A stretch of 64,000 bases of DNA from Chitinophaga terrae (ex Kim and Jung 2007) (GCF_900107795.1 NZ_FNRL01000017.1:62001-126000), one strand, 5' to 3'; positions 50,504 through 60,414 are shown, counted from the first letter of the stretch. The notes: generated from the sequence alone by a model not told the origin. Made by a program: numbers and translations.

Positions 50504-51694
50504 ATGCGAGAGTTTTTTCGTTTACTCAGAAAGATAATCAAAACAGGCGTTGCCAGGTCCCGGTTTGTTATGGCTGCAATTGGGCTGGGAATCGCGATGG
50601 TATTGATCCTGGTAGCTATACAGACGTACACAGATTTTAACCAGCTGTTGTATGGTGCACAGAATCAGAACGAAACAGCCGATTTCCTGGTGATCAATAA
50701 ACAGATCACCAACGCAATGATGGGGCAGGCCAATAAGAGCGCTTTTTCCAAAGAAGAGATTGAACAGATCAGCAAACAACCGTTTGTTCAGTCTTTTGGC
50801 GTAGTAACTCCCAGCCAGTTTAAAGTAGTGGCCCAGGCGCCCGGCGACCTGCATTTTGCTACCGATATGTTCTTTGAAGCGGTGCCGGATAGTTTTTTGG
50901 ATGTGAAGAGCGAGGACTGGAAATGGGAACCGGGAAACAATACTATACCGATCATCTTGCCTAACGACTTCCTTAACCTCTACAACTTCGGCTTTTCCCT
51001 GAGCCAGGACCTCCCGCAGATCTCACAGGAAACAGTGAAAGCGCTGCCACTGCAGGTAAATATTTCAGGCAACGGGCGTTCCGATTCCTATATTGGCCGT
51101 ATCGTCGGGTTTTCTGACCGCATATCTTCCTTCCTGGTACCGGCCAGTTTTATGAACTGGGCTAATCAGAAGTATGGCGCAGGACAGGCGGCCGGCACCA
51201 CAAGGGTGATCGTGAAAACCCCCGATCCATCTAACCCTAAGCTGGTTAAGTTTTTAAACGATAATGGCTATACGACAAACCTGGATAAACTGAAATTCAG
51301 CAAAACCAGGGTGATCGTTCAAACCATTGTATCCGTGGTTGGATTTTTCGGACTTGTGCTGCTTTTCTTTGCCCTGCTGGTTTTCAGCATGTTTATACAG
51401 TTGGTGATAGCTGGTTCAAAAGAAGAGATACAATTGCTGGTAACGCTGGGAGCGGCGCCCCAACAACTGCAACGCTACCTGCTGAAGCAATTCGTTCCTC
51501 TTTATGTAATAATAGGTATAGTATCATTGGTGTTGGTAGCAGCCTGCCAGTATGCAGCCTCCATCGCATTATCCAGGCACCAGATGCTGGTAGACCCCTG
51601 GCCGGGAGTTGGCGTATTTGCGGCAATAGTGCTGATCATGCTGCTGGTATACCTGGTTAACTGGCTCACCGTAAAGAAATATGTAAACAACTAG
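50504..51694 (+). CDS. ABC transporter permease, FtsX/MacB-like
   Basis: A 396-residue permease. One N-terminal transmembrane helix (19-40) is followed by a large periplasmic MacB-like domain (to about 260) and three C-terminal helices (about 275-300, 328-350, 365-388), the FtsX fold. A single copy probably dimerises over a dimer of the ATPase. The stop overlaps the convergent DUF3857 gene by four bases. Substrate unknown. Confidence 0.88.
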   Translation: MREFFRLLRKIIKTGVARSRFVMAAIGLGIAMVLILVAIQTYTDFNQLLYGAQNQNETADFLVINKQITNAMMGQANKSAFSKEEIEQISKQPFVQSFGVVTPSQFKVVAQAPGDLHFATDMFFEAVPDSFLDVKSEDWKWEPGNNTIPIILPNDFLNLYNFGFSLSQDLPQISQETVKALPLQVNISGNGRSDSYIGRIVGFSDRISSFLVPASFMNWANQKYGAGQAAGTTRVIVKTPDPSNPKLVKFLNDNGYTTNLDKLKFSKTRVIVQTIVSVVGFFGLVLLFFALLVFSMFIQLVIAGSKEEIQLLVTLGAAPQQLQRYLLKQFVPLYVIIGIVSLVLVAACQYAASIALSRHQMLVDPWPGVGVFAAIVLIMLLVYLVNWLTVKKYVNN

Positions 51695-54255
51695 CCGTTG
51701 TTATCCGGTCGCCGGTAGGGTATAACAAAGGTAGACCTGCCTCTTTCCGACAAGCGGATATATGGTATCCATATTGCCATTTTAACCAGCGGGATAAGGA
51801 TATAATACGTGCTAAGCGCATTGACCTCCGTTGGTTTAAAAAGATATGCGGCCAGCTTGTTATCCACGAAAATGAAAATAGCGGTGATAAAATAATAGGT
51901 TGCCAGCGTAAAAGGGAATGTATCGCGGCGGTTGAAGAACAGTACTGCCAGCAGTATGCTTCCTGCCAGTAAAAAGGCATGCACCATCATTTCCAGGATG
52001 AGGAACAATTGCAGAAGCGTGATATTGATACCCGTATTCAAAGCCTGGATATTTACCCATCTGTCGTAGCTGAATGCCGGAAGTTTGAAAAACTGGCTGA
52101 TCTCCATCAGTGGTGAAAATACTAACCCTATTGCCAGCAGCGCAAGTCCGCCTCCAATCTGCACCGGCTCTGCAGGTTGATGCGCCGGCATAACCGAACG
52201 CTGGTAGTATAGCATAGCTCCACAGGTGAATGCGCCAAGGAAGAACAAAGCAAGTACTATCGCCAACCAGTTCGGCTTTCCACTGTTGCCTGTACTTCCC
52301 GACAGCAGCGGGTTCCAGGAAAGATCCATAGAACTGAGCTCCTTCATTCGTTTCAGGTCTCCAAAATAAGTAGGAATAAATGCAAGGGGAATATGATCGC
52401 TTAATGTTTCGTAATGATAGTTAAGCGTGAACTGCTGTTTGTTCTTTTCTATCGTATAATCGAAGACGTAATAATCGGTTTGGATATGAACCGGCGACTC
52501 ATCGATCGTCCAGTCGATGGGCGTATTTACAACTATCTTGTAGTTAAGGGTGTACGGAAAGCGAAGTGTTACCGGCACCTGGCGGTCTGCCCTGGAGATG
52601 TTCGATAATATATCGTAGAACGATTGAGCGGTAACAGTGAACAGTAGTTTTCCTGTTGTACTGTCGCGCTTCCATGGGTTGTTGATAGTATAGCTTTCGG
52701 TGATGCGCAGCGTATTCTTTTGTCCTACGGTATCCTGGATAGTAAGAGAATCCTTGATCTTCACATCTCCGTATAATTTCTGGTAATAGTTCAGGAAAGA
52801 TTCGTCTTTACTTTCTACACTGACGCCGGCCAGTTCTGCGCGTTGATCGTCGGCGTTTTGTTTGTTGAAATCTGTAACTACAGCGAGGTGGCCCTCTTTA
52901 TACTGTTGATCAGGCAGCGTGAAAGTCTCTTTAATATTAACACTTCCGCGATTGGTAATAACAATAGGAGTTAGCCGGGTAGTGGTATCGGAAGCTACCA
53001 GGGCCACCTGGAAGTCTGGTTCACACAGATCGTCCAGGGACCCGCGCTGCAAACTGACAGTGCCATCCAGCCAATATACCTTGTTCCGGAAATTCACCTG
53101 TACAATAACATGGTTAAAAGCGCCGGGCCCGGGCAACATTTCTTTTACCTTTCCTTTTGCTTCGGTGTTTACATAGGCTATTCTCGCGTTAATACCATAG
53201 TGCCTTAACATGGTGCAAAGCAGCAGGGCTTTGTCTTTACAATCGCCGAAGCGCTGAGTGAGCACTTTATCCGGGGAATTTGGTTTGTGAGAATATTCAC
53301 CCATTTCTATCCCCATATACCTGATATCATCTTGTACAAAGCGGAGTGCTTGCAGGAGATATTTTGCCGTATCTCCTTTAGCGGCTTGTTTAAGTGTACT
53401 GATCTTTTGCAGCAACAGGGGGCCGGGCGTATAATTGCTGTTCACTTTTTCTGCCCACCTGGCAACCTCCTGCCAGTTTTGATATTCGCTGACCTGTATA
53501 TAATTATAGGAATTGTACCAGGATGGCAGATAGCTGTAATTCTCCGGTTCTCTTATGCTTACACTGTTCCATTCGTATACTGTGCGGTTGTTGATCATTC
53601 TCTTTACGGGGTCGCTGGCCTTGTTGAATTTTTTGAAGCTGATATTCCTGCCGGCGGGGATGATCAGGTTCTTGTAATAGTTTAGGATAGGTTCATAGGC
53701 AACGAAATAGATACGATGGTCTGTTTTGCCATTGAAGATGGGGTTATCGCCAATTATGGAATAGGAATACTCTATCTGGTCTCCTTTCCTGATGTCTTCT
53801 AAAATGGAATAGGCAGTATAGATGCCGCTATATATAAACCTGGAGAGGTCCTGTTCTTTCTGGAGCTGTTTGAAGGAAGATGAGGCGAGGCGATTGATAA
53901 CCTGGCCGTCTCTATGGATGAGGATACTGTGAAATACGAGTTTTTCGTACTGTGGGTCGTAGTCTACGGAGATTTCCGAACCATTTTGTATGCCTGTTTC
54001 TGAAACGATCTGCCTGATGTAATGATAATAGGTAGCGTGCTTCTCTTCATCTCTTTGTTCTTCCAGCAATAGCAAATAATAGCCGTCGCTAATATTTTTG
54101 ATATTAGGTTTCTTGGAGAGGTCTGGTTTATATTCAACCAGCCAGTTGGGGGCGGGGCCGATATTTACTTTTTGTGCGCTGACAGGGAACGATATGAATG
54201 CCAGGAGCATTAAAAATATTGTTCTCAATGTCACTATGGTGATAGGGCGATACAT
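51691..54255 (-). CDS. DUF3857/transglutaminase-like exported protein
   Basis: 854 residues. A signal peptide (about 1-28) leads into DUF3857 (about 60-230). A transglutaminase-like domain has the triad C339 (FGDCKDK), H382 (FNHVIV) and D397 (YWLDGT). Further beta domains and a C-terminal block of about six transmembrane helices (from about 655) end with the charged GRSTFVIPYRRPDNNG. Such proteins are common in Bacteroidota and act in the periplasm, perhaps on cell-envelope peptides. Separated from DUF2891 upstream by an intercistronic hairpin. Confidence 0.85.
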   Translation of the reverse strand: MYRPITIVTLRTIFLMLLAFISFPVSAQKVNIGPAPNWLVEYKPDLSKKPNIKNISDGYYLLLLEEQRDEEKHATYYHYIRQIVSETGIQNGSEISVDYDPQYEKLVFHSILIHRDGQVINRLASSSFKQLQKEQDLSRFIYSGIYTAYSILEDIRKGDQIEYSYSIIGDNPIFNGKTDHRIYFVAYEPILNYYKNLIIPAGRNISFKKFNKASDPVKRMINNRTVYEWNSVSIREPENYSYLPSWYNSYNYIQVSEYQNWQEVARWAEKVNSNYTPGPLLLQKISTLKQAAKGDTAKYLLQALRFVQDDIRYMGIEMGEYSHKPNSPDKVLTQRFGDCKDKALLLCTMLRHYGINARIAYVNTEAKGKVKEMLPGPGAFNHVIVQVNFRNKVYWLDGTVSLQRGSLDDLCEPDFQVALVASDTTTRLTPIVITNRGSVNIKETFTLPDQQYKEGHLAVVTDFNKQNADDQRAELAGVSVESKDESFLNYYQKLYGDVKIKDSLTIQDTVGQKNTLRITESYTINNPWKRDSTTGKLLFTVTAQSFYDILSNISRADRQVPVTLRFPYTLNYKIVVNTPIDWTIDESPVHIQTDYYVFDYTIEKNKQQFTLNYHYETLSDHIPLAFIPTYFGDLKRMKELSSMDLSWNPLLSGSTGNSGKPNWLAIVLALFFLGAFTCGAMLYYQRSVMPAHQPAEPVQIGGGLALLAIGLVFSPLMEISQFFKLPAFSYDRWVNIQALNTGINITLLQLFLILEMMVHAFLLAGSILLAVLFFNRRDTFPFTLATYYFITAIFIFVDNKLAAYLFKPTEVNALSTYYILIPLVKMAIWIPYIRLSERGRSTFVIPYRRPDNNG

Positions 54256-54270
54256 ATTACATAAGTTATA

Positions 54271-54293
54271 CTCTCCCGGTTGAGCCGGGAGAG
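54271..54293 (-). terminator. GC-rich intercistronic hairpin before the DUF3857 gene
   Basis: A perfect 9-bp stem (CTCTCCCGG and complement) with a 5-base loop lies between the DUF2891 stop and the DUF3857 start. No T tract follows on the minus strand, so it may moderate rather than end transcription. Confidence 0.5.
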
Positions 54294-54305
54294 CAGAACT
54301 CTAAA

Positions 54306-55388
54306 TTAAGGTTGTTTTTCTACAGTTAACATATATACGGCGAAGGAAGCCAGCCAGTGTTCGCCGGCGTAGCTGCCGCTGAAGATCTGTTGCAGACCGG
54401 CTTCCCTGTGTTTATGAGCTAAGGCCAGTATTGCTTCCTGGTTTTTGCCGGCGGCTTTTGCGATTCCTTCCAGGCACCATGTTCTGCTTAAGTTCAAACC
54501 GTCCAGGTGTACAAGTTTGCCGTCGGTTCTGTCTTTAACTGTTGCCACGTTAAAGATCTTAATATCTTTTTCGAACAGGCCGGGTAAGAACTGGTAGAGC
54601 CACTGGCGGTATTCGGCAGCCGGAAGCACCCTGCGCATCAGGTCTGCTTCCTCCAGGCTTGGAGAAAGAAAATCATAGCCTCCCGGTTCGTAGGTAACAG
54701 GGGCATTTTTGTCTTTACTGTAAAACCGGATAGCCGCATCATGAATAGCTTTCTTCAGCGCTTCATCGTTGCATTGCTGTGCATAATCCCATGCCAGGCA
54801 TAATCCAAAGGCCAGGTTGGTATGTTCTCCAACCCTGATAGGGTAAACCAGTTTATCCAGGAACTGGATATAAGCTGACGAGAATTGTGAAGCCAGCGGT
54901 TGCAGGTTTTCGCTGAGTGATTTTCCCAGCGGGTCGTTCCAGCTTTTTAATTCGCTTTGCAGTTGCAGCAGCCAGCTCCAGCCGTAAATACGCTCGAAGC
55001 TTTTGTTGTCCGCGTTCTTAAAAAGTTGTTGTTCTATTTTGATGTTTTCGGCGGAAAGATGTTGTGCGAGTTTTGCCCTGATCTCCTCTGCCCTGTTAAG
55101 ATTGGGATAGATCTTTAAAAGACGCACCAGCATCCAGTGCCCGTGAACGCTGCTATGCCAGTCGAAACAGCCATAGAAGGCGGGGTGATAGTTCTTAGGC
55201 GCTCCCAGCAAAGAGCTGTCGGTAAAGACAATTCCTGTTTTATATGGAAATTCGAGTTCCAGGCATTTTAATGGCAGTGCAGCCAGTTTATTGGCAATAT
55301 CCAGGTTTAAAGTGGTTGGAGATTGTTGTGCATGCATGGTAACCGGAAGTAATAAACTAAATAATAAAAAGCGTTTAAAACGGTTCAT
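54306..55388 (-). CDS. DUF2891 family exported protein
   Basis: 360 residues with a signal peptide (cut near MHAQQ, residue 20). The mature protein is a DUF2891 alpha/alpha-toroid-like protein: FYGCFDWHSSVHGHWMLVRLL, EHTNLAFGLCLAWDYAQ, GGYDFLSPSLEEADLMRRVL and GEHWLASFAVYML. The conserved aromatic and acidic residues suggest a glycosidase-like or binding role, but none is proven. It lies 5 bases after the flavoprotein gene, so it is in that operon. Confidence 0.85.
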   Translation of the reverse strand: MNRFKRFLLFSLLLPVTMHAQQSPTTLNLDIANKLAALPLKCLELEFPYKTGIVFTDSSLLGAPKNYHPAFYGCFDWHSSVHGHWMLVRLLKIYPNLNRAEEIRAKLAQHLSAENIKIEQQLFKNADNKSFERIYGWSWLLQLQSELKSWNDPLGKSLSENLQPLASQFSSAYIQFLDKLVYPIRVGEHTNLAFGLCLAWDYAQQCNDEALKKAIHDAAIRFYSKDKNAPVTYEPGGYDFLSPSLEEADLMRRVLPAAEYRQWLYQFLPGLFEKDIKIFNVATVKDRTDGKLVHLDGLNLSRTWCLEGIAKAAGKNQEAILALAHKHREAGLQQIFSGSYAGEHWLASFAVYMLTVEKQP

Positions 55389-55393
55389 TGGCG

Positions 55394-56629
55394 TTATCTG
55401 TTAAATAATAATTTGATATAGAACATTGGCTGGCTAAGCTTTTTCCGGAGGTCGACCTCATGGAACATGCACGACATCAGGTCCCTGATCTGCTGGTTGC
55501 GTGTACCAACTTTCATCAGCGTGTTGAATAACCACGGGTATTTAACAAGCTTCTGCAACTTGGTGCTGAGTTGAAGCTCCGGGCCGAGGATGCGGTAAAC
55601 TTCATGATCGTATTTTTCAAAGAAAGCGTCAGAGAAGTCGTTTGCTTCGATGGCAGCAGCAGCTTGCTGGGCGGCGATGCGGCCTGAGTAAAGGGCGTTG
55701 CCTATACCTTCGCCGGTAAAAGGATCTATCAGGTATCCTGCATCTCCAACGAGCATATACCTTTCCCCATGCAGTTTTCTTTTCTTGCTGCCCAACGGAA
55801 GGCCGTATCCGTCGATCGTGCCTGTTAACGCAGCGTTTTTGAAGCGTTCTTTCATGACAGGATCTGTTGCAATAACATCCAGCATGAGCTGCTTCAGGTT
55901 AACCTTCCTATTGCGGGCGTTGTTACTGAGCAAACCTACCCCAACATTGGCTTCGCCATTTGGGAGAGGGAAGATCCAGATGTAACCGGGGAGCATTTTT
56001 TTCAGGAAATGCAATTCGATAAAGTTATCAGGATGCATGCCTGTAACGCCTTTATAATAGGCCCTTATGCCAGCCACATAATGCTGCGGTTCCATTTTAA
56101 TACCGGCAACGTCTTTTGTAAACCCGCTATGGGCGCCATTGGCAACAATAACAACACTTGCTTTTATCTGTACCTTATTCTCCTTGTCAGAGAGGTAATA
56201 ACCATCTTCCTTAAGCTCGTATTTATCGATATTCACTCCTTCAAGCAACCGGATCTCGGGCCGGCGTTTTACTTCTTCTACCAGGAAGTTATCGAAATCG
56301 ATACGTTTGCATACAAATCCCCGGGGGTTGGTTTTGTTGTTCTCATATCCAAGCCGGTAGGGGATATCCATCCCGATACGGTTAGGAGCAACAAAGGTTA
56401 CGCCCCAGCTATCGGTCTTAAACATGGCTTGCTGCAACCGTTTCCCGATTTCCGGATCGATCCTTTCAAGCAGCGTTAAAACCTTTCCGCTAAGGCCGTC
56501 GCCGCAGACTTTATCCCTGGGAAAAACGGCTTTATCTACAATAATACATTCGATTCCAAGCTGTGCCAGTTGCAGGGCGGCAGTAGTTCCGCCGGGGCCG
56601 GCGCCAATAATACAAACTTTTGTTTCCAT
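55394..56629 (-). CDS. Geranylgeranyl reductase family FAD oxidoreductase
   Basis: 411 residues. The FAD motif is GAGPGGTTAALQLAQLG, with the family signature CGDGLSGKVLTLL and VGDAGYLIDPFTGEGIGNAL. The family reduces isoprenoid double bonds or hydroxylates lipids. In Bacteroidota the target may be menaquinone side chains or another polyprenyl lipid, which cannot be settled from sequence. A charged C-terminus ends in FYIKLLFNR. It heads the minus-strand run to DUF2891 and DUF3857. Confidence 0.87.
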   Translation of the reverse strand: METKVCIIGAGPGGTTAALQLAQLGIECIIVDKAVFPRDKVCGDGLSGKVLTLLERIDPEIGKRLQQAMFKTDSWGVTFVAPNRIGMDIPYRLGYENNKTNPRGFVCKRIDFDNFLVEEVKRRPEIRLLEGVNIDKYELKEDGYYLSDKENKVQIKASVVIVANGAHSGFTKDVAGIKMEPQHYVAGIRAYYKGVTGMHPDNFIELHFLKKMLPGYIWIFPLPNGEANVGVGLLSNNARNRKVNLKQLMLDVIATDPVMKERFKNAALTGTIDGYGLPLGSKKRKLHGERYMLVGDAGYLIDPFTGEGIGNALYSGRIAAQQAAAAIEANDFSDAFFEKYDHEVYRILGPELQLSTKLQKLVKYPWLFNTLMKVGTRNQQIRDLMSCMFHEVDLRKKLSQPMFYIKLLFNR

Positions 56630-56710
56630 TTAATGGTCAAGATAACGTTAGGACAGTAAGTTACTTCAGGAAAGGCATAAAAGAGAATTTCTCTAACTTG
56701 TCTAATAACT

Positions 56711-56718
56711 TATCTTTG
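56711..56718 (+). promoter_or_regulatory. -7 box of ybaB
   Basis: TATCTTTG is an exact TAnnTTTG match, 27 bases before the ATG. A TTG at 56698-56700 is only 10 bases away, too close for a standard -33 box. Confidence 0.45.
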
Positions 56719-56745
56719 CCCTTCCATCTTTAAAATCAAGAATTT

Positions 56746-57045
56746 ATGTTCGATATATTTGGAAAGATATCACAAATCAAACAAAAGTTAGCTGAAGGAA
56801 AAGAGAAACTGGCTGGTATAACCCTTTCTGGGGAAGCAGGCAATGGCGCTGTTAAAGTAACCGTTGATGGCAATCGCCAGGTAAAAAGTATAGACGTTGC
56901 GGCAGATCTTTTGGCGCCTGATAAGAAAGAGGAACTGGAAGACCTGCTGTTAACCGCTTTAAACAGGGCGTTGAAAGAAGGTGAAAATGCCTGGGAAGCG
57001 GAAATGAAGAATGCTGCAGGCGGTATGCTGGGCGGTTTGTTATAA
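56746..57045 (+). CDS. YbaB/EbfC family nucleoid-associated protein
   Basis: A 99-residue YbaB-type protein: an N-terminal helix (FDIFGKISQIKQKLAEGKEKLAGI), the central GAVKVTVDGNRQVKSIDVAADLL strand set, and a C-terminal helix with ALNRALKEGENAWEAEMK. It forms a dimer that binds DNA as a nucleoid-associated protein. No recR or dnaX gene is next to it here, unlike in many bacteria. Length is normal for the family (about 100). Confidence 0.92.
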   Translation: MFDIFGKISQIKQKLAEGKEKLAGITLSGEAGNGAVKVTVDGNRQVKSIDVAADLLAPDKKEELEDLLLTALNRALKEGENAWEAEMKNAAGGMLGGLL

Positions 57046-57136
57046 GAACACCGGGAAATTGCTTTTTGAGACAGCCCTTTTTATACGATGAGGCGGTAAT
57101 ATTTATTATTATCTTTATGTTTTAGATCATAAGATT

Positions 57137-58261
57137 ATGCGAATTTTACCTTTGTTTGCCTCCTGCATTCTATTCATCTCCGGTTGCCAGTTCTTCAAAC
57201 CAAAAACTGAGGAGACCAGCACAGTTGTTCTTACCGAAGCGACTATCTACGATAAAGACCTGGTTTTACAGGCAGCCAGATCGCCGAAAGACAGTAAAGA
57301 AGCCGATAAACTGTTCCTGAAAGCAATAGACGAATACCGGAATGCGCATAAACCTCAAAAAGGCATTGAGTTGTTTGTTAAATCGGCTATCCTTACACCG
57401 CAAGCCAGGACTTACTATGAACTGGCCAACGCGTTAATGGATGTTAAAAAAGAGAAAGAAGCTATCCGGGCATATACTATTGCAGAAGCATTGGATTATA
57501 AACCACTGTCTAAACTCTTCTTCAATAAAGCCTGCGCCTATTCCAGGGCGGAAAATGCAGATTCGTCTTATTATTACCTGATGGCAGCAATTGAATTCGG
57601 GTACAGCAATCTTAAAAATGTATTGAAAGATCCCGACCTGGCGTTTTTGAGAGATCACAGGTACGATCTGCACAGTGAAATAATGAATGCCATGTCAGGG
57701 GTATCGGATCCTGAGAAAGTTCAATGGCAGCTATTCAGCAACCAGTTCAAGCCCGTTCATTTCCCATGCAGGATTGATACGGAGTATGTATCGAAACTGG
57801 ACCGCAACCAGATCATTTCTTATGAATTCGAGGTATATGTAACAGAGATGAAGAGAGATAAATTCACCAGGGATGTGGGTAGCGAGTTTTATTATGTAGG
57901 ACTCGTAAAAAATGATTCTACTTTCAAGTCATTGATCTATGCTGTGAATGAAGAAGTGTATGAAGAGCAGGAGGCAAGGCCATACTATTACCTGGTTAGC
58001 TATACCAATAGCGGGAAGTTGATTGATAAAATGATGATTGCAGGCCAGGAAACCCTCAAAGATCCTTTCAGGGTAGCTACATTAAATGCAAACGGCGATA
58101 TTGATGTAGTTGAATATACCAATCAATGGGAAAAAGACCCTGAAAAAGAGGGATATGAGAATAACAAGGTACTTAGCAGGACTGAAGCAGGGAAGAAGCG
58201 GTTTTACATTTCGCCTGACGGGCATATTTTGCCGAAAACACAGGAACTGGCTATCCGGTAG
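57137..58261 (+). CDS. Hypothetical TPR-containing lipoprotein
   Basis: 374 residues. The lipobox is LFISGC (Cys17). Residues 75-180 look like two or three TPR-type helical pairs (PQARTYYELANALMDVKKEK, KACAYSRAENADSSYYYL), followed by a beta-rich C-terminal half that I do not recognise. It may sit on the periplasmic side and scaffold another protein. The 3' end overlaps the convergent DUF2306 gene by 11 bases. Confidence 0.75.
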   Translation: MRILPLFASCILFISGCQFFKPKTEETSTVVLTEATIYDKDLVLQAARSPKDSKEADKLFLKAIDEYRNAHKPQKGIELFVKSAILTPQARTYYELANALMDVKKEKEAIRAYTIAEALDYKPLSKLFFNKACAYSRAENADSSYYYLMAAIEFGYSNLKNVLKDPDLAFLRDHRYDLHSEIMNAMSGVSDPEKVQWQLFSNQFKPVHFPCRIDTEYVSKLDRNQIISYEFEVYVTEMKRDKFTRDVGSEFYYVGLVKNDSTFKSLIYAVNEEVYEEQEARPYYYLVSYTNSGKLIDKMMIAGQETLKDPFRVATLNANGDIDVVEYTNQWEKDPEKEGYENNKVLSRTEAGKKRFYISPDGHILPKTQELAIR

Positions 58262-58910
58262 GGCCTAACATTCTTTTGATCAATATCTTTTTAAAAAATA
58301 ATTCTGCCAGGAGCAGGTTGATCGTCCAACTGGTCCAGGCAACGATGACATAGGCTTTAAAAGGAGTGATGTTGAAATGCATCACTCCTATAATAAGCGT
58401 AAAAAATCTCAGCGTCAGCGCCGACAAGGTTAGCGCATAACTTCGCATCATCCATGTAAGATGCAGATCCCACCGCCGTTTTTTAGCGTATATCCATCCC
58501 AGTAAGGTGAATGCAAACCAGAGAACAGAGAGAAGCACAAAGCTTATCCGTCCTACGATTCCACCATTTGCATAGAATCCCATTATCAATCCCGCCGGGG
58601 CGCTGAAAAACAGGATAACCAAGATGTATATCTTTCCCAAGGTTCTGTGAATGGCCGGTCTGTTTAACATCAGCCATTTGGAGAACTGGAATAATCCCGC
58701 TACCAGCACTATTGTGCTGACAAACACATGAACATAAAAACTGGCGCGCCAGTGCACCAGGTGATATACCCGTTGCTTGGTACGAAGGAAATCGGTGTAC
58801 CTCTCAAAGGCAGCGTAAGGAATGGTCAGCCGCAGCATCAACCACGACCCGTAGAGAATTACCAGGGCCAGGATAATCCAGCCAATATTGCGGGTAATTG
58901 TTCTGAACAT
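58251..58910 (-). CDS. DUF2306 family membrane protein
   Basis: 219 residues with about six or seven hydrophobic helices (residues 8-26, 52-75, 90-110, 120-140, 155-177, 190-210). RPAIHRTLGKIY with the conserved His and the later RRWDLHLTWMMRSYALT segment match DUF2306, a membrane family of unknown function with cytochrome-like histidines. Its ATG overlaps the stop of the upstream lipoprotein by one base (TAATG), so the two are coupled. Confidence 0.85.
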   Translation of the reverse strand: MFRTITRNIGWIILALVILYGSWLMLRLTIPYAAFERYTDFLRTKQRVYHLVHWRASFYVHVFVSTIVLVAGLFQFSKWLMLNRPAIHRTLGKIYILVILFFSAPAGLIMGFYANGGIVGRISFVLLSVLWFAFTLLGWIYAKKRRWDLHLTWMMRSYALTLSALTLRFFTLIIGVMHFNITPFKAYVIVAWTSWTINLLLAELFFKKILIKRMLGPTG

Positions 58911-59695
58911 TAGAATACGGGTAGGAAATGATAATCTTCACCATGAATGCCGATGGGGTAATGATAGTTGTCGTCTTTCTGGTCGTTATATTCAAACACG
59001 AAATCGCTTTGTTCAGGCAGGATGTCATTCGCTTTCCAGGTCACCCGTATAGTACTGTCATTTTCTTTTTGATAAGAGCCTTTAAGTGTGATCAGTTGGT
59101 CGGCATAGGTGCTATCCGTGATACGTTTGTAGAGCTTCAGCTCACAGGAGCCATCTTTCTGGAAATGAAGTTCGCTTTTGCTGGCGCTGTAGTCAACAAA
59201 TACAAAGTCGAATGTCGGATCATTAAAAAATCCTTCTTCTTCAGACGGAGTAATTTTTTCCAGTTTGAAATTCTTTTCGGCGTACCTGGTGTTATTTGCT
59301 TTCCAGTTGCCGTCGCATTGGGAGAAACCGGCATCGAAAGTAAGGGTAAAAACGCCATCCAGCGGATGATCGCCGGGTTCGGCGAGGGTAACTATCCAGT
59401 TATTGTTTTCTTTTCTGGCGGTGCCATGTATGTTCCTGCGCAGGCCATTGTGGATATTATATCCGCCTACGTCTTTACCGTTGAAGAAGTTAAGATTGAT
59501 ATATATGACACCGTTTCCGAAATCGGCTTTATAGACATTGATCAGGTTCTTGAATGCGCTGCTGTCGGTAGCTGCAACTGCAATGGTATTGTTTTCAGGT
59601 TTACCGGAATGACAGGCAAACAGGAACAGTACGGCGAATGAGAGTAAAACAAAAGACTTCACAGGGATTAGTTTTTGTAAATATAAATAATTCAT
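58910..59695 (-). CDS. Hypothetical lipoprotein
   Basis: 261 residues from the ATG that overlaps the upstream stop (TAATG). The frame opens far upstream, but that part lies inside the previous gene. A GTG 33 bases further in would give a cleaner lipoprotein signal (VKSFVLLSFAVLFLFAC). The lipobox is LFLFAC, followed by a Gly/Thr linker. The rest is beta-rich with many Asp/Asn and aromatic residues (GDHPLDGVFTLTFDAGF); no family recognised. Confidence 0.7.
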   Translation of the reverse strand: MNYLYLQKLIPVKSFVLLSFAVLFLFACHSGKPENNTIAVAATDSSAFKNLINVYKADFGNGVIYINLNFFNGKDVGGYNIHNGLRRNIHGTARKENNNWIVTLAEPGDHPLDGVFTLTFDAGFSQCDGNWKANNTRYAEKNFKLEKITPSEEEGFFNDPTFDFVFVDYSASKSELHFQKDGSCELKLYKRITDSTYADQLITLKGSYQKENDSTIRVTWKANDILPEQSDFVFEYNDQKDDNYHYPIGIHGEDYHFLPVF

Positions 59696-60375
59696 TAATC
59701 GGAGGTCACGTCGAATATCAGCAATTTGGTGTTGGAAATGCCTTCCAGTTTCAGATAATAACGACTGATATCCACTTTTTCCGGGAAGTGTTTCAGGGCT
59801 GCTACCTTTTCGTAGATGAAGGGAGACGATGCATTTTTCACATATTGTTTGAAAGACGTTAGATCCGTATTGGGAAAGCGTTTTCTTTGTTCCGGCGAAT
59901 AAGATTTGCAAATAAAAAGGTTAGGGGCTTCCGGAGAAAGCTTTTCCCAATCGCTTTGAAAATGTTTATAGCCATTGAATACGGTTCCGTTCACTGAAAC
60001 GCTGGTTTCATAGCGTTGCGAGGCAACAATATTCCGGGAATTCGAAGAGGTGATGGTGAGCATTTGTCCTTCAATGGAATGTTTTGGATGCAGGAAAAAG
60101 TACAGGGTATCAGGGCGGAGTTCAAGGTCATTGCGTTTGTTGTCGGCCTGGATCCAGTTAAGGGAAAAGTAGCAGTCGCCAAACCTGATATAGGTAGTGG
60201 TGTCCTGGTATAGGATACTTGTGGCGTTGGATGCAATTTTTGAGGGAGAAGAGGCAGGGGGATCAACCAGTATCATGGTATCTATCTGGACCGATCGTTC
60301 TTTTTTGGGTTTCGCTACCTCCTTGCAGGCAGCCAGTGTCAGCAGGGAGGCAGCAATTAAAAACAGAGATTTCAT
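59695..60375 (-). CDS. Hypothetical lipoprotein
   Basis: 226 residues from the ATG opening MKSLFLIAAS. An upstream start would need an ATT codon. The lipobox is LTLAAC (Cys16). A lysine-rich linker (KEVAKPKKERSVQ) leads to a beta-rich domain with LELRPDTLYFFLHPKHSIEGQ. No family recognised. It follows obgE after 39 bases and is translationally coupled to the next lipoprotein, so it is probably in the obgE transcript. Confidence 0.7.
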   Translation of the reverse strand: MKSLFLIAASLLTLAACKEVAKPKKERSVQIDTMILVDPPASSPSKIASNATSILYQDTTTYIRFGDCYFSLNWIQADNKRNDLELRPDTLYFFLHPKHSIEGQMLTITSSNSRNIVASQRYETSVSVNGTVFNGYKHFQSDWEKLSPEAPNLFICKSYSPEQRKRFPNTDLTSFKQYVKNASSPFIYEKVAALKHFPEKVDISRYYLKLEGISNTKLLIFDVTSD

Positions 60376-60414
60376 TGGGTGTCGGGTATTTAGCCCCCGA
60401 AGGACCGAATTCAA

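Noticed and set aside
58928..59641. 237-codon plus-strand frame
   Set aside because: Antisense to the coupled lipoprotein gene, whose lipobox and TAATG junction are better evidence.
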